A DNA stretch of 64,000 nucleotides from Prevotella sp. UBA2809 (lineage in GTDB: Bacteria; Bacteroidota; Bacteroidia; Bacteroidales; Bacteroidaceae), in assembly GCA_002351725.1 (NCBI GenBank), contig DEHD01000007.1, positions 1-64,000 of the forward strand. Reading direction: 5' to 3'. The notes under the pieces were generated by a model that was not told the origin of the DNA, did not search any database, and saw nothing but the letters and a program-made list of their open reading frames with translations. Within the stretch, counting starts at the first letter, position 1, and every line of letters begins with the position of its first letter. Below, one piece after another: positions 1 to 9,506 of this stretch. A program made the position numbers and the translations under genes.

Positions 1-36
1 ATTAATTCCGCCAACAGGTATAAATACTACAAGTAG
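1..36 (+). CDS. 3' end of an upstream gene (partial)
   Basis: Frame 1 is open from the window edge to TAG at 34-36, directly before the ATG at 37. Frame 2 is also open, to TGA at 38-40, which would give an ATGA overlap. Either could be the tail of an upstream operon member. In phosphorothioation clusters the cysteine desulfurase SspA would be a plausible neighbour, but twelve codons cannot show this. Confidence 0.3.
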   Translation: MNSANRYKYYK

Positions 37-885
37 ATGATTATATCAGACAATTATAAATTCTCAGGACACGAGTCATTCCCTTGTAAGGCATTGTGGC
101 TGAAAAAAGGATATGACTACGACAAGGAGAACGGGGATTTCAATGACTCGTTGGCCGTGGTGAAACTGGGAGTAGGAAAGAATATGGTCGGCTCCATCCG
201 ATTCTGGTACAAGGCCTTCGGGTTGAACAGGGAAAGTAAGACGAGGTGGATAGCCGATTTCTTGCTTGGCGAACATGGGCGTGACCCCTATATGGAAGAT
301 GCAGGAACGCTTTGGCTGCTGCATTATCTGTTGGTTTCAACTGGTGAAGCATCCCTGTATCAGTGGTTCTTTACCGACTTCCAGCGGAAGAAGAAACTGT
401 TTAAAAAGGCAGATGTGATATCATACGTCAAGGCAAGGATGCTAGATGCTGGGAAATTGTCACAGTTTAATGAGAACACTGTTGGAAAAGATGTGGGTGT
501 GCTGATACAGAACTATAGTGCGCCTCGCAATGCAAAGAACAACGAGGACTATGCTTCGTTGCTGTTGGATTTGAACCTACTGACATCAGCAGGAAAAGAC
601 GAATATACTTTCAATGAAGATGGAAGGTTGCAACTTCCACCAGAAATCTTCTTCTTTACTGTATTGATGGAAAAAGGTACGGATACTTCCGTGACATTTG
701 AAGATACTCTCAAGCGTATCGGATTGATATATTGTATGACAGAACTGGATATTATCAACTGTCTGAAGGAAATCGCAGTGAAGTATTCCGACATTGTTGT
801 GTATAGCGACATTGCCGGAGTTAGACAATTGCTTTTTACGAAAGAGGTGGAACCAGCGGAGATATTGAGGAGGTACTATGCGTAA
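37..885 (+). CDS. sspB: DUF4007 family protein, SspB-like (DNA phosphorothioation)
   Basis: This 282-residue protein has the DUF4007 signature: GHESFPCKALWLKKG at residues 11-25 and LGVGKNMVGSIRFW at 44-57. From family knowledge, the SspB nickase of single-stranded phosphorothioation systems belongs with this type and opens the strand where sulfur is inserted. It is the first gene of a tight six-gene operon and overlaps the next gene by 8 nt, so translation is probably coupled. The neighbours, a large ATPase and a PAPS-reductase-like protein, support the call. The family match is clear; the exact biochemical role is inferred from family and gene order. Confidence 0.8.
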   Translation: MIISDNYKFSGHESFPCKALWLKKGYDYDKENGDFNDSLAVVKLGVGKNMVGSIRFWYKAFGLNRESKTRWIADFLLGEHGRDPYMEDAGTLWLLHYLLVSTGEASLYQWFFTDFQRKKKLFKKADVISYVKARMLDAGKLSQFNENTVGKDVGVLIQNYSAPRNAKNNEDYASLLLDLNLLTSAGKDEYTFNEDGRLQLPPEIFFFTVLMEKGTDTSVTFEDTLKRIGLIYCMTELDIINCLKEIAVKYSDIVVYSDIAGVRQLLFTKEVEPAEILRRYYA

Positions 886-3800
886 AGGATCATTCAGACT
901 ATCATCAAACATCGCGGACGGTTATTTTGATGAATGCAAGTATATAGCCACGCCCAATGCCAAACGTGTGGCAGGCATTATTTCCGATAACTTCAAGGCC
1001 GGAATGCACTCCTTTACAATAGTAGGAGCCTATGGCACAGGTAAATCCACGTTTCTGTTACAGTTTGAGAAAGACCTTGAAGGCGGAAAAAAGAAACCAG
1101 TACTCATCAATCCAAAGATACTCTGTGAGGGTAGATTTGAGGTGATGAACATAGTGGGTGACTATGCCGAACTGACAACCATCTTGCAGAGCCAGTTGAA
1201 ATATGTCAAGGGCAAGGGAAGTATTCTAGACCAGTTGAACGAATACTATCAGGATCTGCAGAAAGCGGGTAAGTTCCTCGTTATCGTTATTGACGAGTTT
1301 GGAAAGATATTGGAACATGCCGCCAAGAATAATCCAGAACGGGAATTGTACTTCATCCAGAAATTTGCTGAATTTGTCAATCTCCCTACAAGAAATATCC
1401 TGCTGCTAACCACCCTGCACCAGAACTTCGGTGCCTATTCAAGAGGGTTGAGCGAAACGCAGATAAATGAGTGGATTAAGGTAAAAGGTAGGTTCCGTGA
1501 GGTGACCTTTGTAGAGCCTGTGGAACAATTACTTTATTTGGCAGCCCAGTGGAAAGACAAAGGAAACGGTATTTATGCCAATGCGGAGAAGCTGATAATG
1601 TTAGGACACACTACCCAGTTTGTTTCGGGTATGTTCTCGGAAGAAGTAAGCAGATGTTTGTATCCGCTGGATCCTTTTGCTGCCTACGTTCTGACATCTG
1701 CTTTGCAACGCTATGGGCAAAACGAACGCTCCCTGTTCTCTTTTTTGGCCTCGGAGGGCGAGGATTCCTTGTCACAGTTTAGGGCTAGCGAACACCTGAC
1801 CTACCATTTGGGTAAGGTATATGATTATATAGTCTATACTTTCTACTCTTTTTTGCGCGATACCAACGCCGACAGCATGAGTTGGAGTGCGATGAGGGTG
1901 AGTTTGGAACGCGTGGAAAGCGTGGATTGGGAGAATGAAAGTCAGAGGGAAAATGCGCTCAAGATGACCAAAGCCATCGGTTTGATGGGACTGTTTGGTA
2001 CAGCAGGCTTTACGTTGGATGTTCATGATTTGACGGATTATGCCCGCGAGGCAATGGATGTAGAGGACGGTGAGGCCATCGTAAAACGTCTTATCCAGTA
2101 CAAAATTATACGTTATGCAAAATATAAGAGTCGTCTATTATTGTTTGAAGGGACGGACATTGATATCGAGAATGAGATACGCCAGGCAGAACTGGTTGTT
2201 GACCGGCCGGTTGATATTGGGGGCGACATCAGCTTGATGTTGGCACGCACCATAGTTCCCGTAAAGGCTTACTACTATGAGAAGGGAACACCCCGCTATT
2301 TCGAGTATGAGGTGGTGAGCGAACCGATACATAGAACCCCGAAAGGTGATGTAGACGGCATTATAGAACTTGTGTTCTCAACACAAACCAATATACTGAA
2401 CAAGGTAAAGGCTTTCAGTAAGGACAGTAACCAAGCTATTGTCTATGCTGTATTCAACAATACAGATGAAATTGTTGACCACCTGTATAACATCAAAAAG
2501 TATGAGTATATACTGGAAAAGGTGGTGAAAGACAAGGAAGATCGTGTGGCAACGCGCGAAATGGAACAATTGAAGTCATACGAAGAGCAGATGCTGAATA
2601 AGTCCATCAATGCCAGTTTGTTTGCCTCCAGGAACCACGTGTCATGGTTCTATCATGGCGAACAGCTGCAGGTGAGATCGTTCAAGGAATTCAATACGTT
2701 GCTTTCTAGGGTTTGTGACGAGGTTTACTGCAAAGCGCCTAGGGTGAATAGCGAACTGTTCAACCGCCATGCACTAAGCGCTTCCATATCGACTGCCAAG
2801 AAAAAATATCTGACAGCGCTTATTGAGCATGGTGATGAAAAAGATTTGGGTTTTCCTGCGGAAAACTTCCCGCCAGAAAAGACCATTTATTTGGCCCTGT
2901 TGAAAGAGACTGGGCTGCATGATGGAAATAGTTGGAGGGATAGACCTACGGATGAGGGCTTCTGTCAATTGTGGGATGCTTGTGAGGACTTCTTGGACAG
3001 TACAGAAAACAAGGCCCGCAACCTGAGTGAGTTGATACAAGTGTTATCAATGGCACCTTTCAAAATGAAGCAGGGATTCTTGGATTTCTGGATGCCCACC
3101 TATTTATATATCCGCAGGCAGGACTTTGCTCTATATTATATCACGCGCGACAACAGTTTTGTGCCTGACATCACAAAGGGCTTCTTTGAACTGTATCAGA
3201 AAAATCCGAATGCCTTTGCCGTGAAGAAATACAGTGGCGACGGTGTGAAGATGAAGTTTTTTAAGAAATACCGCCAGTTGGTGAACCTTGATACCGATGT
3301 GGCAGTGAAGAATAGTTCGTTTATCGAGACTATCAAACCGTTTTTGTTCTTCTATAATCGTCTGAATGCGTATGCCAAGCATACCCGGAAGTTTGATCAC
3401 GAAACTACGGTGAAATTCAGGGATGTAATTGCTACAGCCAAAGACCCTGAGAAGGCCTTTTTGGAGGATTTGCCAGAGGCATTGGGCTTCCGCAAAAATA
3501 CTTTGCAGCAAGCTTCGAATGTGGACGAGTTCGGAAGTGTCCTACAACAGTCCATTAATGAGTTGCGCTCTTGCTACGGAAACCTGATTACGCGCATAGA
3601 ACAACATCTGGTGAAAGAGCTCGGGTTGATAGCTGAAGACTACGATAACTATATTGTAGAGATACGTAAGCGGCTCGCTGACGTGAAAGTGTACTTGTTG
3701 ACGGATAAGCAGAAAGAATTTTACAACCGAGCGATGACCCAATATGAGAGTCGGAAAGAGTGGTATGAATCGGTGTGCTACACCTTGCTTGGTAAACAGT

Positions 3801-4105
3801 TGGATGCAATGAAGGATGAGCAGGAAGAGAAACTTCTGAACGATTTGCTTTATATGATGCGAGTCTGCGAGAAGTACGCCGACATTACTAAGAAAACCAA
3901 AGGGCAGAAAGAAAGTGTAGCATATTCCTTTGACCTTGTGTCCAACCGTGGAACAAACTTGAGAACGCAGACTTATGTGCTACCCAAGAGTGAGAATAAC
4001 CAAGTGACAGATTTGGAGAGTAAGATTGAGGAATTGCTTTCGGGCGAAGATAATCTGGATGTATGCGCTTTGCTGTCCGTACTAAATAAACGATTAGGAA
4101 AATGA
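878..4105 (+). CDS. sspC: Large P-loop ATPase, SspC-like
   Basis: This is a 1075-residue protein with a Walker A motif GAYGTGKST at about residues 50-58 and a Walker B motif LVIVIDEF with the acidic pair near 139-140. A sensor-like stretch, LLLTTLHQ, follows. The rest is long, helical and without a motif I recognise. It lies between the DUF4007 gene (8-nt overlap) and the PAPS-reductase-like gene (4-nt ATGA overlap). This is the place of SspC, the ATPase thought to couple nicking to sulfur insertion. The ATPase assignment is read from the sequence; the SspC identity rests on synteny and size. Confidence 0.75.
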   Translation: MRKGSFRLSSNIADGYFDECKYIATPNAKRVAGIISDNFKAGMHSFTIVGAYGTGKSTFLLQFEKDLEGGKKKPVLINPKILCEGRFEVMNIVGDYAELTTILQSQLKYVKGKGSILDQLNEYYQDLQKAGKFLVIVIDEFGKILEHAAKNNPERELYFIQKFAEFVNLPTRNILLLTTLHQNFGAYSRGLSETQINEWIKVKGRFREVTFVEPVEQLLYLAAQWKDKGNGIYANAEKLIMLGHTTQFVSGMFSEEVSRCLYPLDPFAAYVLTSALQRYGQNERSLFSFLASEGEDSLSQFRASEHLTYHLGKVYDYIVYTFYSFLRDTNADSMSWSAMRVSLERVESVDWENESQRENALKMTKAIGLMGLFGTAGFTLDVHDLTDYAREAMDVEDGEAIVKRLIQYKIIRYAKYKSRLLLFEGTDIDIENEIRQAELVVDRPVDIGGDISLMLARTIVPVKAYYYEKGTPRYFEYEVVSEPIHRTPKGDVDGIIELVFSTQTNILNKVKAFSKDSNQAIVYAVFNNTDEIVDHLYNIKKYEYILEKVVKDKEDRVATREMEQLKSYEEQMLNKSINASLFASRNHVSWFYHGEQLQVRSFKEFNTLLSRVCDEVYCKAPRVNSELFNRHALSASISTAKKKYLTALIEHGDEKDLGFPAENFPPEKTIYLALLKETGLHDGNSWRDRPTDEGFCQLWDACEDFLDSTENKARNLSELIQVLSMAPFKMKQGFLDFWMPTYLYIRRQDFALYYITRDNSFVPDITKGFFELYQKNPNAFAVKKYSGDGVKMKFFKKYRQLVNLDTDVAVKNSSFIETIKPFLFFYNRLNAYAKHTRKFDHETTVKFRDVIATAKDPEKAFLEDLPEALGFRKNTLQQASNVDEFGSVLQQSINELRSCYGNLITRIEQHLVKELGLIAEDYDNYIVEIRKRLADVKVYLLTDKQKEFYNRAMTQYESRKEWYESVCYTLLGKQLDAMKDEQEEKLLNDLLYMMRVCEKYADITKKTKGQKESVAYSFDLVSNRGTNLRTQTYVLPKSENNQVTDLESKIEELLSGEDNLDVCALLSVLNKRLGK

Positions 4106-5208
4106 CGAAGGTTAGGCACATATTAGGCATATCTGGCGGCAAGGACAGTGCGGCATTAGCCATATATATGAAGAAGAATTATCCGGATCTGAAGATAGAG
4201 TATTATAATGCAGATACGGGCTGTGAACTAAGTGATACAGAGAAGTTGTTGGAACGACTTTCCTCTTTCCTTGGAGGTATTGTTACTTTGAGGGCAGCGA
4301 AGGATAGTCCCGAGAAGAATCCTTTTGTGCATTTCTTGAAGGCACAGGGCGGTTTCCTGCCTTCGCCCAACGCACGCTGGTGTACGAAGAAAATGAAGTT
4401 GGAGCCTTTTGAGGAGTATGTGGGTAGTGACTATGCCATCTCATACGTTGGCATCCGTGGTGATGAAGACAGGGATGGCTACATATCCTCGAAGCCTAAC
4501 ATTCAGGCGGTGTTCCCGTTCAGAAAGAACATCTGGAGTTTGGATGTCATCAATCTTGTATTGGGGAACGGAAACATTCAGAAAATGGTGGATATTGTGC
4601 GGGATTTGTCGGCCGATTTTACGATGAAAGATGAATTCATAGAGATTCTGGAGCAGCCTCTGACCAAAAGTTTCTATTATTCCAAGAAGCTTAATGCGTT
4701 GTTAGACTTGGATATTCCGCTTTTTAACCACGCCGTGTTTGAGTTTTTGAAGACTACGGACTATCCTGTGGGGAAACTGGAAAGTTTTCCGCTACTTGAC
4801 AATACTGACGTGTTGGTTAAAGCGGACATCTTCAAACTTCTGGAGGATAATGGCGTTGGAGTGCCGGCTTATTACAATGAAATACCTTTTGAAGTAGATG
4901 GGCAGACGGGTACTTATTGTCGTAGCCGTTCTGGGTGCTATTTCTGTTTCTACCAGCAGAAGATAGAGTGGGTGTGGCTATACGAGCAGCATCCCGACCT
5001 GTTCGCAAAGGCGATGGAGTTTGAAAAGGACGGATATACATGGAATCAAGGAGAAACGTTGGCAGAACTTATAAAGCCCGAGCGTATCAGACAAATTAAA
5101 CAGGATGTTATCAGACGGCAGAAAGAAAATGCCAAGATGGGAAAAGGGAGCAGTCTGGTGGATATACTGGTAGACGATGATGTTCTGTGTACAAACTGTT
5201 TTATTTAG
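4102..5208 (+). CDS. sspD: PAPS-reductase-like sulfur transfer protein, SspD/DndC-like
   Basis: This 368-residue protein belongs to the PP-loop ATP pyrophosphatase family. The PP-loop SGGKDS is at residues 11-16, and a WCTKKM motif has its cysteine near 94. A Cys cluster (C273, C279, C282) follows in a CRSRSGCYFCF context, as expected for an Fe-S cluster in DndC/SspD proteins. The family activates the DNA backbone with ATP for sulfur insertion. The last residues add a CTNC pair (C363, C366). It overlaps the ATPase gene by 4 nt, and the next gene starts 12 nt downstream. No DndD or DndE homologue is present, which favours Ssp over Dnd. Confidence 0.8.
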   Translation: MTKVRHILGISGGKDSAALAIYMKKNYPDLKIEYYNADTGCELSDTEKLLERLSSFLGGIVTLRAAKDSPEKNPFVHFLKAQGGFLPSPNARWCTKKMKLEPFEEYVGSDYAISYVGIRGDEDRDGYISSKPNIQAVFPFRKNIWSLDVINLVLGNGNIQKMVDIVRDLSADFTMKDEFIEILEQPLTKSFYYSKKLNALLDLDIPLFNHAVFEFLKTTDYPVGKLESFPLLDNTDVLVKADIFKLLEDNGVGVPAYYNEIPFEVDGQTGTYCRSRSGCYFCFYQQKIEWVWLYEQHPDLFAKAMEFEKDGYTWNQGETLAELIKPERIRQIKQDVIRRQKENAKMGKGSSLVDILVDDDVLCTNCFI

Positions 5209-5220
5209 AGATTGTTAGAT

Positions 5221-6822
5221 ATGCGCAATGTTAAGACGCTAATAGAGGGATTGCCATATAATGATTCTGTATTGAATTGTTATCGAAATGAAATATGGCT
5301 AACTTTCGATAACTTTACTTTAATCTTTCATTATGTCACCCCTGACGATGGCGTGTTCCCAGATAAGGAGTATTTTGAATTGGATGATGTCAATACCGCT
5401 TTGCTATATGTGGATGAGGTTTGCTTGTCTAATGGAACGAATGCGGACGATGAAAGTTATGAAAATAATGATGTCACGTATACAGTCTCTATGTATGCAG
5501 TTGCAGAACAAATTAGAGAGGTGTACCCAGAAGCGATAGAGAGAAGTGTTATAGATTCTATTTTTCTGGATGATTGTGATTTTTATGGCTGCCCGGAGAA
5601 TTGCGAGTATGGATATCGGATATACTTACAACCATCTTTCTGGGAAACTCCCTCCAATTTGGCCTCAATTATATCAATGCAACTGGTTACTGAGTTGGAC
5701 TTCCATTCATTTTATGAGGGACACATTGGCCATCAGTTCAAAGATGACTATCGTCTTTCTTTCTTAGGAACAAATACCAAGGATCGCAGATTGGGTTATC
5801 TTAATATGCTCATGCAGCTTTTTTCTGATAATTCCAAGATTGCAAAGAAGTCATTATCGAGGCAGTTAGAAACAAAAGCGCAAGAATCAAAAGAGTTACT
5901 TTCTGCATACAAGAATCAAAAAGGTGCCATTACCCCATCCAAGACAGGAGTCTCTGCCGTTCCATATATAAATCTTGCCCTTGAATTGACAGTTATACGG
6001 GAGGTAAATGGTTATTACGAACTTGGAAAGTTGGGGCGGGTTTTTCTACAATCAAAAGAACTGCTCCATGATACTTCGGATTCGCCTTTTGAACTTACTG
6101 TATTTGAAACTATTTTTTGGCTAGAAAGGTTGTTGGAAAAAGACTTTCTATACCTTTCTGTTTTAATGACTTATGCTTTCGGTGAGGAGCATCCTTCTTA
6201 TGCGGATTTACGTAAATGTTTCAATCGTCTGTTATTAGAAAAGTTGGAAAATATTTATACAAAGGCTGTTGATACCCCAATGCAATCCAAAATGGCATTA
6301 AAGGCTACGATAGATCGTGTTAAAGGTTGGAAAAAACCCGAAGTCTATTTGGAACATGTCCTTATGCCAAGAATTAATTGGCTTTATGATTTGAACCTTC
6401 TGGAATTAAATAAGGATCTTTCTTTCAAACTGACAAAAGAAGGAAAAATGTTGATTGTGAATATTCTTGAGTGGGGAGATTTGAATAAGACTGTGATATG
6501 TAATCCAGAGTCTTATATGGATTTGTTTTATATGCATATCGCTAATGATATCTACAAGGATTCGGAAGGATGTGAGAATCAGAAGAAAGATGAAGCGTTA
6601 TTGGAGGCTTTGGACTATAGTTTTGAACACTTTAAGACCTTTGCTCCCAACAGGGTTACATATTCTGTTTATGCAGCATTTGCAAAGTATACACTTCTTC
6701 TTGGCAAAGGCATAGTGGTGGAAGCGGCAGATATCAAAGAAGCATATCTCCCTTCAGTAGCTGATAAATACGTTTTTATGTTTCAGCGATATTATAATGA
6801 TGGATTTATACAAAAGAAATAA
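5221..6822 (+). CDS. Unrecognised large protein in the SspF position
   Basis: The protein has 533 residues from the ATG at 5221; a TTG nine bases upstream is a weaker start. I see no catalytic motif. The middle contains a winged-helix-like stretch (residues about 255-275, ending GYYELGKLGRVFLQ), and the rest looks helical and acidic. It sits 12 nt after the SspD-like gene and 5 nt before an AAA+ ATPase gene, so all are one transcript. The published SspBCD-SspFGH cassette has a three-gene restriction part in this place, so SspF is the natural guess. This rests on synteny, not on sequence recognition. Confidence 0.55.
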   Translation: MRNVKTLIEGLPYNDSVLNCYRNEIWLTFDNFTLIFHYVTPDDGVFPDKEYFELDDVNTALLYVDEVCLSNGTNADDESYENNDVTYTVSMYAVAEQIREVYPEAIERSVIDSIFLDDCDFYGCPENCEYGYRIYLQPSFWETPSNLASIISMQLVTELDFHSFYEGHIGHQFKDDYRLSFLGTNTKDRRLGYLNMLMQLFSDNSKIAKKSLSRQLETKAQESKELLSAYKNQKGAITPSKTGVSAVPYINLALELTVIREVNGYYELGKLGRVFLQSKELLHDTSDSPFELTVFETIFWLERLLEKDFLYLSVLMTYAFGEEHPSYADLRKCFNRLLLEKLENIYTKAVDTPMQSKMALKATIDRVKGWKKPEVYLEHVLMPRINWLYDLNLLELNKDLSFKLTKEGKMLIVNILEWGDLNKTVICNPESYMDLFYMHIANDIYKDSEGCENQKKDEALLEALDYSFEHFKTFAPNRVTYSVYAAFAKYTLLLGKGIVVEAADIKEAYLPSVADKYVFMFQRYYNDGFIQKK

Positions 6823-6827
6823 AATAT

Positions 6828-7931
6828 ATGTTGACATTTGAAAAGTTTAAGTTGAAAGAAAACCCGTTTAGGGTTGTTCCAGCCATAAATTCTCAGGAGT
6901 TGATTTGGGCAGGGTTTAGTGAAATAAAGGAGAAGTTTGAGACTCGTATCTTGCGTAGCCTACATATACCCAATTCTTCCATTGTGCTGAACTGGGGCGA
7001 TTATGGCAGCGGCAAAACACATGCGGCACGCTATTTCTGTAAAGATAGCGTGATGGAAGAACTGGCTCAGAGGGCAGGATGCAAGAAGTCGCTATCGATG
7101 ATGATTAACTTTCCTCGCGGAAAGAAGGTCATAGAAGAGATGTACACTCAGATATTGGATAAAATAGACATTCATTACTTGAGAGAAAATATTCCTGCGG
7201 GTGCGGATATTGTAGACTGTATTAAAAATAGTACTGACAGCGTATATATACAGCATGTGCTGGAAGAGGTGTTTATCAATCGTGGACGCACCGTTGAGCA
7301 GGTTAAGGCTTTCCTATATGGGACGGAATATCCCAAGGACTTGGTTGGTGTGGGTATCACTCGTAAACTAAGCATTGAAACCGATGCCGTTGATTTGTTG
7401 TCTGCGCTGTTCAATGTTATGACAGAGTCCAAGGTCTATACAGCTGTGATACTGTGGATTGACGAGTTCGAGGATATTTCCTTGCAGAATTCAAATGGTA
7501 TCAATGCTGCCAACAGCTTCATCAAAATACTGTTGGATAAAACCCCTAACCACTTGTTGATGTTTATCAACTTTACATTAACTGCTATTGCCTCTGCTGT
7601 GGAAAGTTTGGGGGACTATTTGCAGGAGGCAGTGAAGTCGCGTATCGTTCAGCGCATTGAGTTGGCCTATCCCAAAACGCCTGACATGCTGAACTATATT
7701 TCAGAATTAATGAACAATCCGATTTTTAGGATGGAGGAGGTGGAGAACAAATACACACCGTTTGAGGAAGCGGTGGTCTGTCAGGTTGTGGGGGATTTAG
7801 GTAGTGTCTCATTGAGAAAGTATAACGAAGCCTTTTCTCGGCTGCTGGACTCAGCTGCCTTCGACGACCAAGAAACTATAACTATGGACTACTATATTGC
7901 CCATAAAAGTGAAATCATAACAAGTTGGTAA
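6828..7931 (+). CDS. AAA+ (Orc/Cdc6-like) ATPase in the SspG position
   Basis: This 367-residue protein has Walker A GDYGSGKTHA at residues 57-66, Walker B VILWIDEFED with D212/E213, and a following FINFTLTA sensor-like segment. The layout (an N-terminal KENPFR element, then a STAND/Orc1-like ATPase core and a helical C-terminus) resembles small ATPases that load or license a partner. The gene starts 5 nt after its upstream neighbour and ends 4 nt before the PIN-like nuclease gene. A likely role is the ATP-driven switch of the restriction module. Equating it with SspG is an inference from gene order. Confidence 0.65.
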   Translation: MLTFEKFKLKENPFRVVPAINSQELIWAGFSEIKEKFETRILRSLHIPNSSIVLNWGDYGSGKTHAARYFCKDSVMEELAQRAGCKKSLSMMINFPRGKKVIEEMYTQILDKIDIHYLRENIPAGADIVDCIKNSTDSVYIQHVLEEVFINRGRTVEQVKAFLYGTEYPKDLVGVGITRKLSIETDAVDLLSALFNVMTESKVYTAVILWIDEFEDISLQNSNGINAANSFIKILLDKTPNHLLMFINFTLTAIASAVESLGDYLQEAVKSRIVQRIELAYPKTPDMLNYISELMNNPIFRMEEVENKYTPFEEAVVCQVVGDLGSVSLRKYNEAFSRLLDSAAFDDQETITMDYYIAHKSEIITSW

Positions 7932-7935
7932 GAAG

Positions 7936-8781
7936 ATGACACCCTTGGTAGTTTTAGATGCTTGTACCATACTGAATCTTCTTCGGATAGATGATGAAGA
8001 TTCAGATTTTCTACTGAAGCTTATCCAAAATTGGAGAGTGTGTCTTCCGGAACAAGTGTTCAATGAAACCAAACTCCATGTTTGGTCGAAATCTTACTCG
8101 AAGGAAAAGAACGAACATATCCTGATTATCATTAATCGGGAGTTTGACCACAGAAAAACATTCGATAGCGCTATCAAGAAAGACCTTGATGATGATTTTG
8201 AACGTCTTGTCAGATTTAGTGGTCATAATGATAAAAGGGAGAATGGAGAGCTGTTTTGCGTGGCGTTAGCATTGGTGAAGAGCAGGGAAGAAGAAGAGTT
8301 CGTGTCTATCTATACAGATGACTATAAAGCTATAGAGGAGTTCAGGGAATTTTGTCGCTATCATCGAATCGGGGAGTTGGGCGATACCCTCGACTTGTTG
8401 ACATTGCTCTACTGGTCGACTTCTGATGCTGTTTTCCAATATAGTTTGTATTACTCTTTCTTGGAGAATCTTAGGGCAGAGTATAATCATCAATTAAAAG
8501 ATGTGGCCGAATCGGCGGATGTCTATCTTGCACATAAAAAAAAGAGCAAGTGCAATGACAGAAACCTTTTGGAGAACTTGGGCAAAATCGTAGCAGGTTA
8601 CAGGAGGTCGGATGTGGATCAGATGGATGCCGGGGTGCGCTTTTTCCAAGATGGGAATAAGTATAAAGAGTTGAAGAATATTGTAGAAAATGTTGATGTT
8701 AAGAACGTAAACCGTCAGTCGCAGCGAATCACGGAACATCTCAGAAGACTGAAGGAGTATCCCATGTTTAAATTAGCGTGA
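7936..8781 (+). CDS. PIN-like nuclease in the SspH position
   Basis: This 281-residue protein opens with VVLDACTIL (D8). It then has PEQVFNE (E44), NGELFCVALAL (E105) and IYTDDYKA (D128/D129). That spacing of acidic residues is typical of PIN/FEN-type metal-dependent nucleases. The C-terminal half is helical and basic and may bind DNA or partners. It is the last tightly packed gene of the operon and is the obvious effector. The published SspFGH module is said to damage unmodified DNA, which fits a nuclease here. The PIN fold is a motif call that structure prediction would settle. Confidence 0.65.
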   Translation: MTPLVVLDACTILNLLRIDDEDSDFLLKLIQNWRVCLPEQVFNETKLHVWSKSYSKEKNEHILIIINREFDHRKTFDSAIKKDLDDDFERLVRFSGHNDKRENGELFCVALALVKSREEEEFVSIYTDDYKAIEEFREFCRYHRIGELGDTLDLLTLLYWSTSDAVFQYSLYYSFLENLRAEYNHQLKDVAESADVYLAHKKKSKCNDRNLLENLGKIVAGYRRSDVDQMDAGVRFFQDGNKYKELKNIVENVDVKNVNRQSQRITEHLRRLKEYPMFKLA

Positions 8782-8792
8782 GAGAAATAGAT

Positions 8793-8966
8793 ATGAAGAG
8801 GGCTTGGAATGATATAAACAAATACGGAGAAGTTCCAAGAGGCTTGATTGTACTTGGAATAAGACTTTATCCTATGCGTGACCAAACTCTTACCATGCGT
8901 AATGCCATACGCAGTATGCAGAAGTCGCTTTATGGACAGGAAAACTGGTTCTGTTTTAATGTTTAA
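8793..8966 (+). CDS. Small hypothetical protein (57 aa)
   Basis: The ORF starts at ATG 8793, 11 nt after the PIN-like gene; a GTG at 8778 overlapping that gene is the alternative. The product is basic and I do not recognise it. It may be a truncated remnant, because it begins and ends abruptly with no motif. Its position suggests co-transcription with the phosphorothioation operon. Confidence 0.4.
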   Translation: MKRAWNDINKYGEVPRGLIVLGIRLYPMRDQTLTMRNAIRSMQKSLYGQENWFCFNV

Positions 8967-8982
8967 CTAAATATAATTACTT

Positions 8983-9279
8983 ATGGCAATAACAGATTTT
9001 GATTTATGGCTTGACAATAATGATTTGTCAGATTTTAATGATGTCTATTCTCTTTATCATTCAGTTTCCGGTATTGAAGATTGGGGCTCCTTTAAAACCG
9101 AAAGAGGACGAGGTGCTCAGCAATTATTAGTCCACTCTTTCGATTGTGACGAACCTCTTTTGTTAGCTTCAGATAAAGCACGAGATGCTTTCCTTAAGAA
9201 AATAGAAGATAAATATTGCGAGGACATGGATATTGAAAGTTATTATGGCTTTCACCATGCTATGGAAAAGAATGACTAA
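8983..9279 (+). CDS. Small acidic hypothetical protein (98 aa)
   Basis: This 98-residue acidic protein starts with MAITDFDLWLD. It is 16 nt behind the previous small ORF and is followed by a clear terminator at 9321-9362, so it is the last gene of the transcript. I recognise no family. Its small size, acidity and position next to a nuclease module would suit an accessory or inhibitory protein, but nothing in the sequence shows that. Confidence 0.55.
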   Translation: MAITDFDLWLDNNDLSDFNDVYSLYHSVSGIEDWGSFKTERGRGAQQLLVHSFDCDEPLLLASDKARDAFLKKIEDKYCEDMDIESYYGFHHAMEKND

Positions 9280-9320
9280 ATCGAGAACTGTCATGGATTC
9301 TGGTTCCTGACATCCCACAT

Positions 9321-9362
9321 AACCGCTAACTAAGTGCTTCAACTTTGTTAGCGGTTTTTTGT
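9321..9362 (+). terminator. Intrinsic terminator closing the Ssp-type operon
   Basis: The stem AACCGCTAAC / GTTAGCGGTT pairs perfectly and is followed by a T run. Its loop contains AAGTGCTTCAACTT, which recurs in inverted orientation in the terminator at 24340. Confidence 0.85.
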
Positions 9363-9506
9363 CTTTTTTACATGATATTTTTGATAAACAATCTCAAGAC
9401 TGCTCTTTTGAAGTATACCGGTTGGTATTCTTTGTGTGCATAGGTTTGAGAAATAGGCAGATTAGTTAAATAATCATAAATCAAAGCGATTCTTGGATAT
9501 TGTGCT

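Noticed and set aside
37..5208. A Dnd (DndBCDE) system
   Set aside because: The PAPS-reductase-like protein would fit DndC, but DndD (SMC-like) and DndE are missing and DUF4007 is present, which favours the Ssp type.
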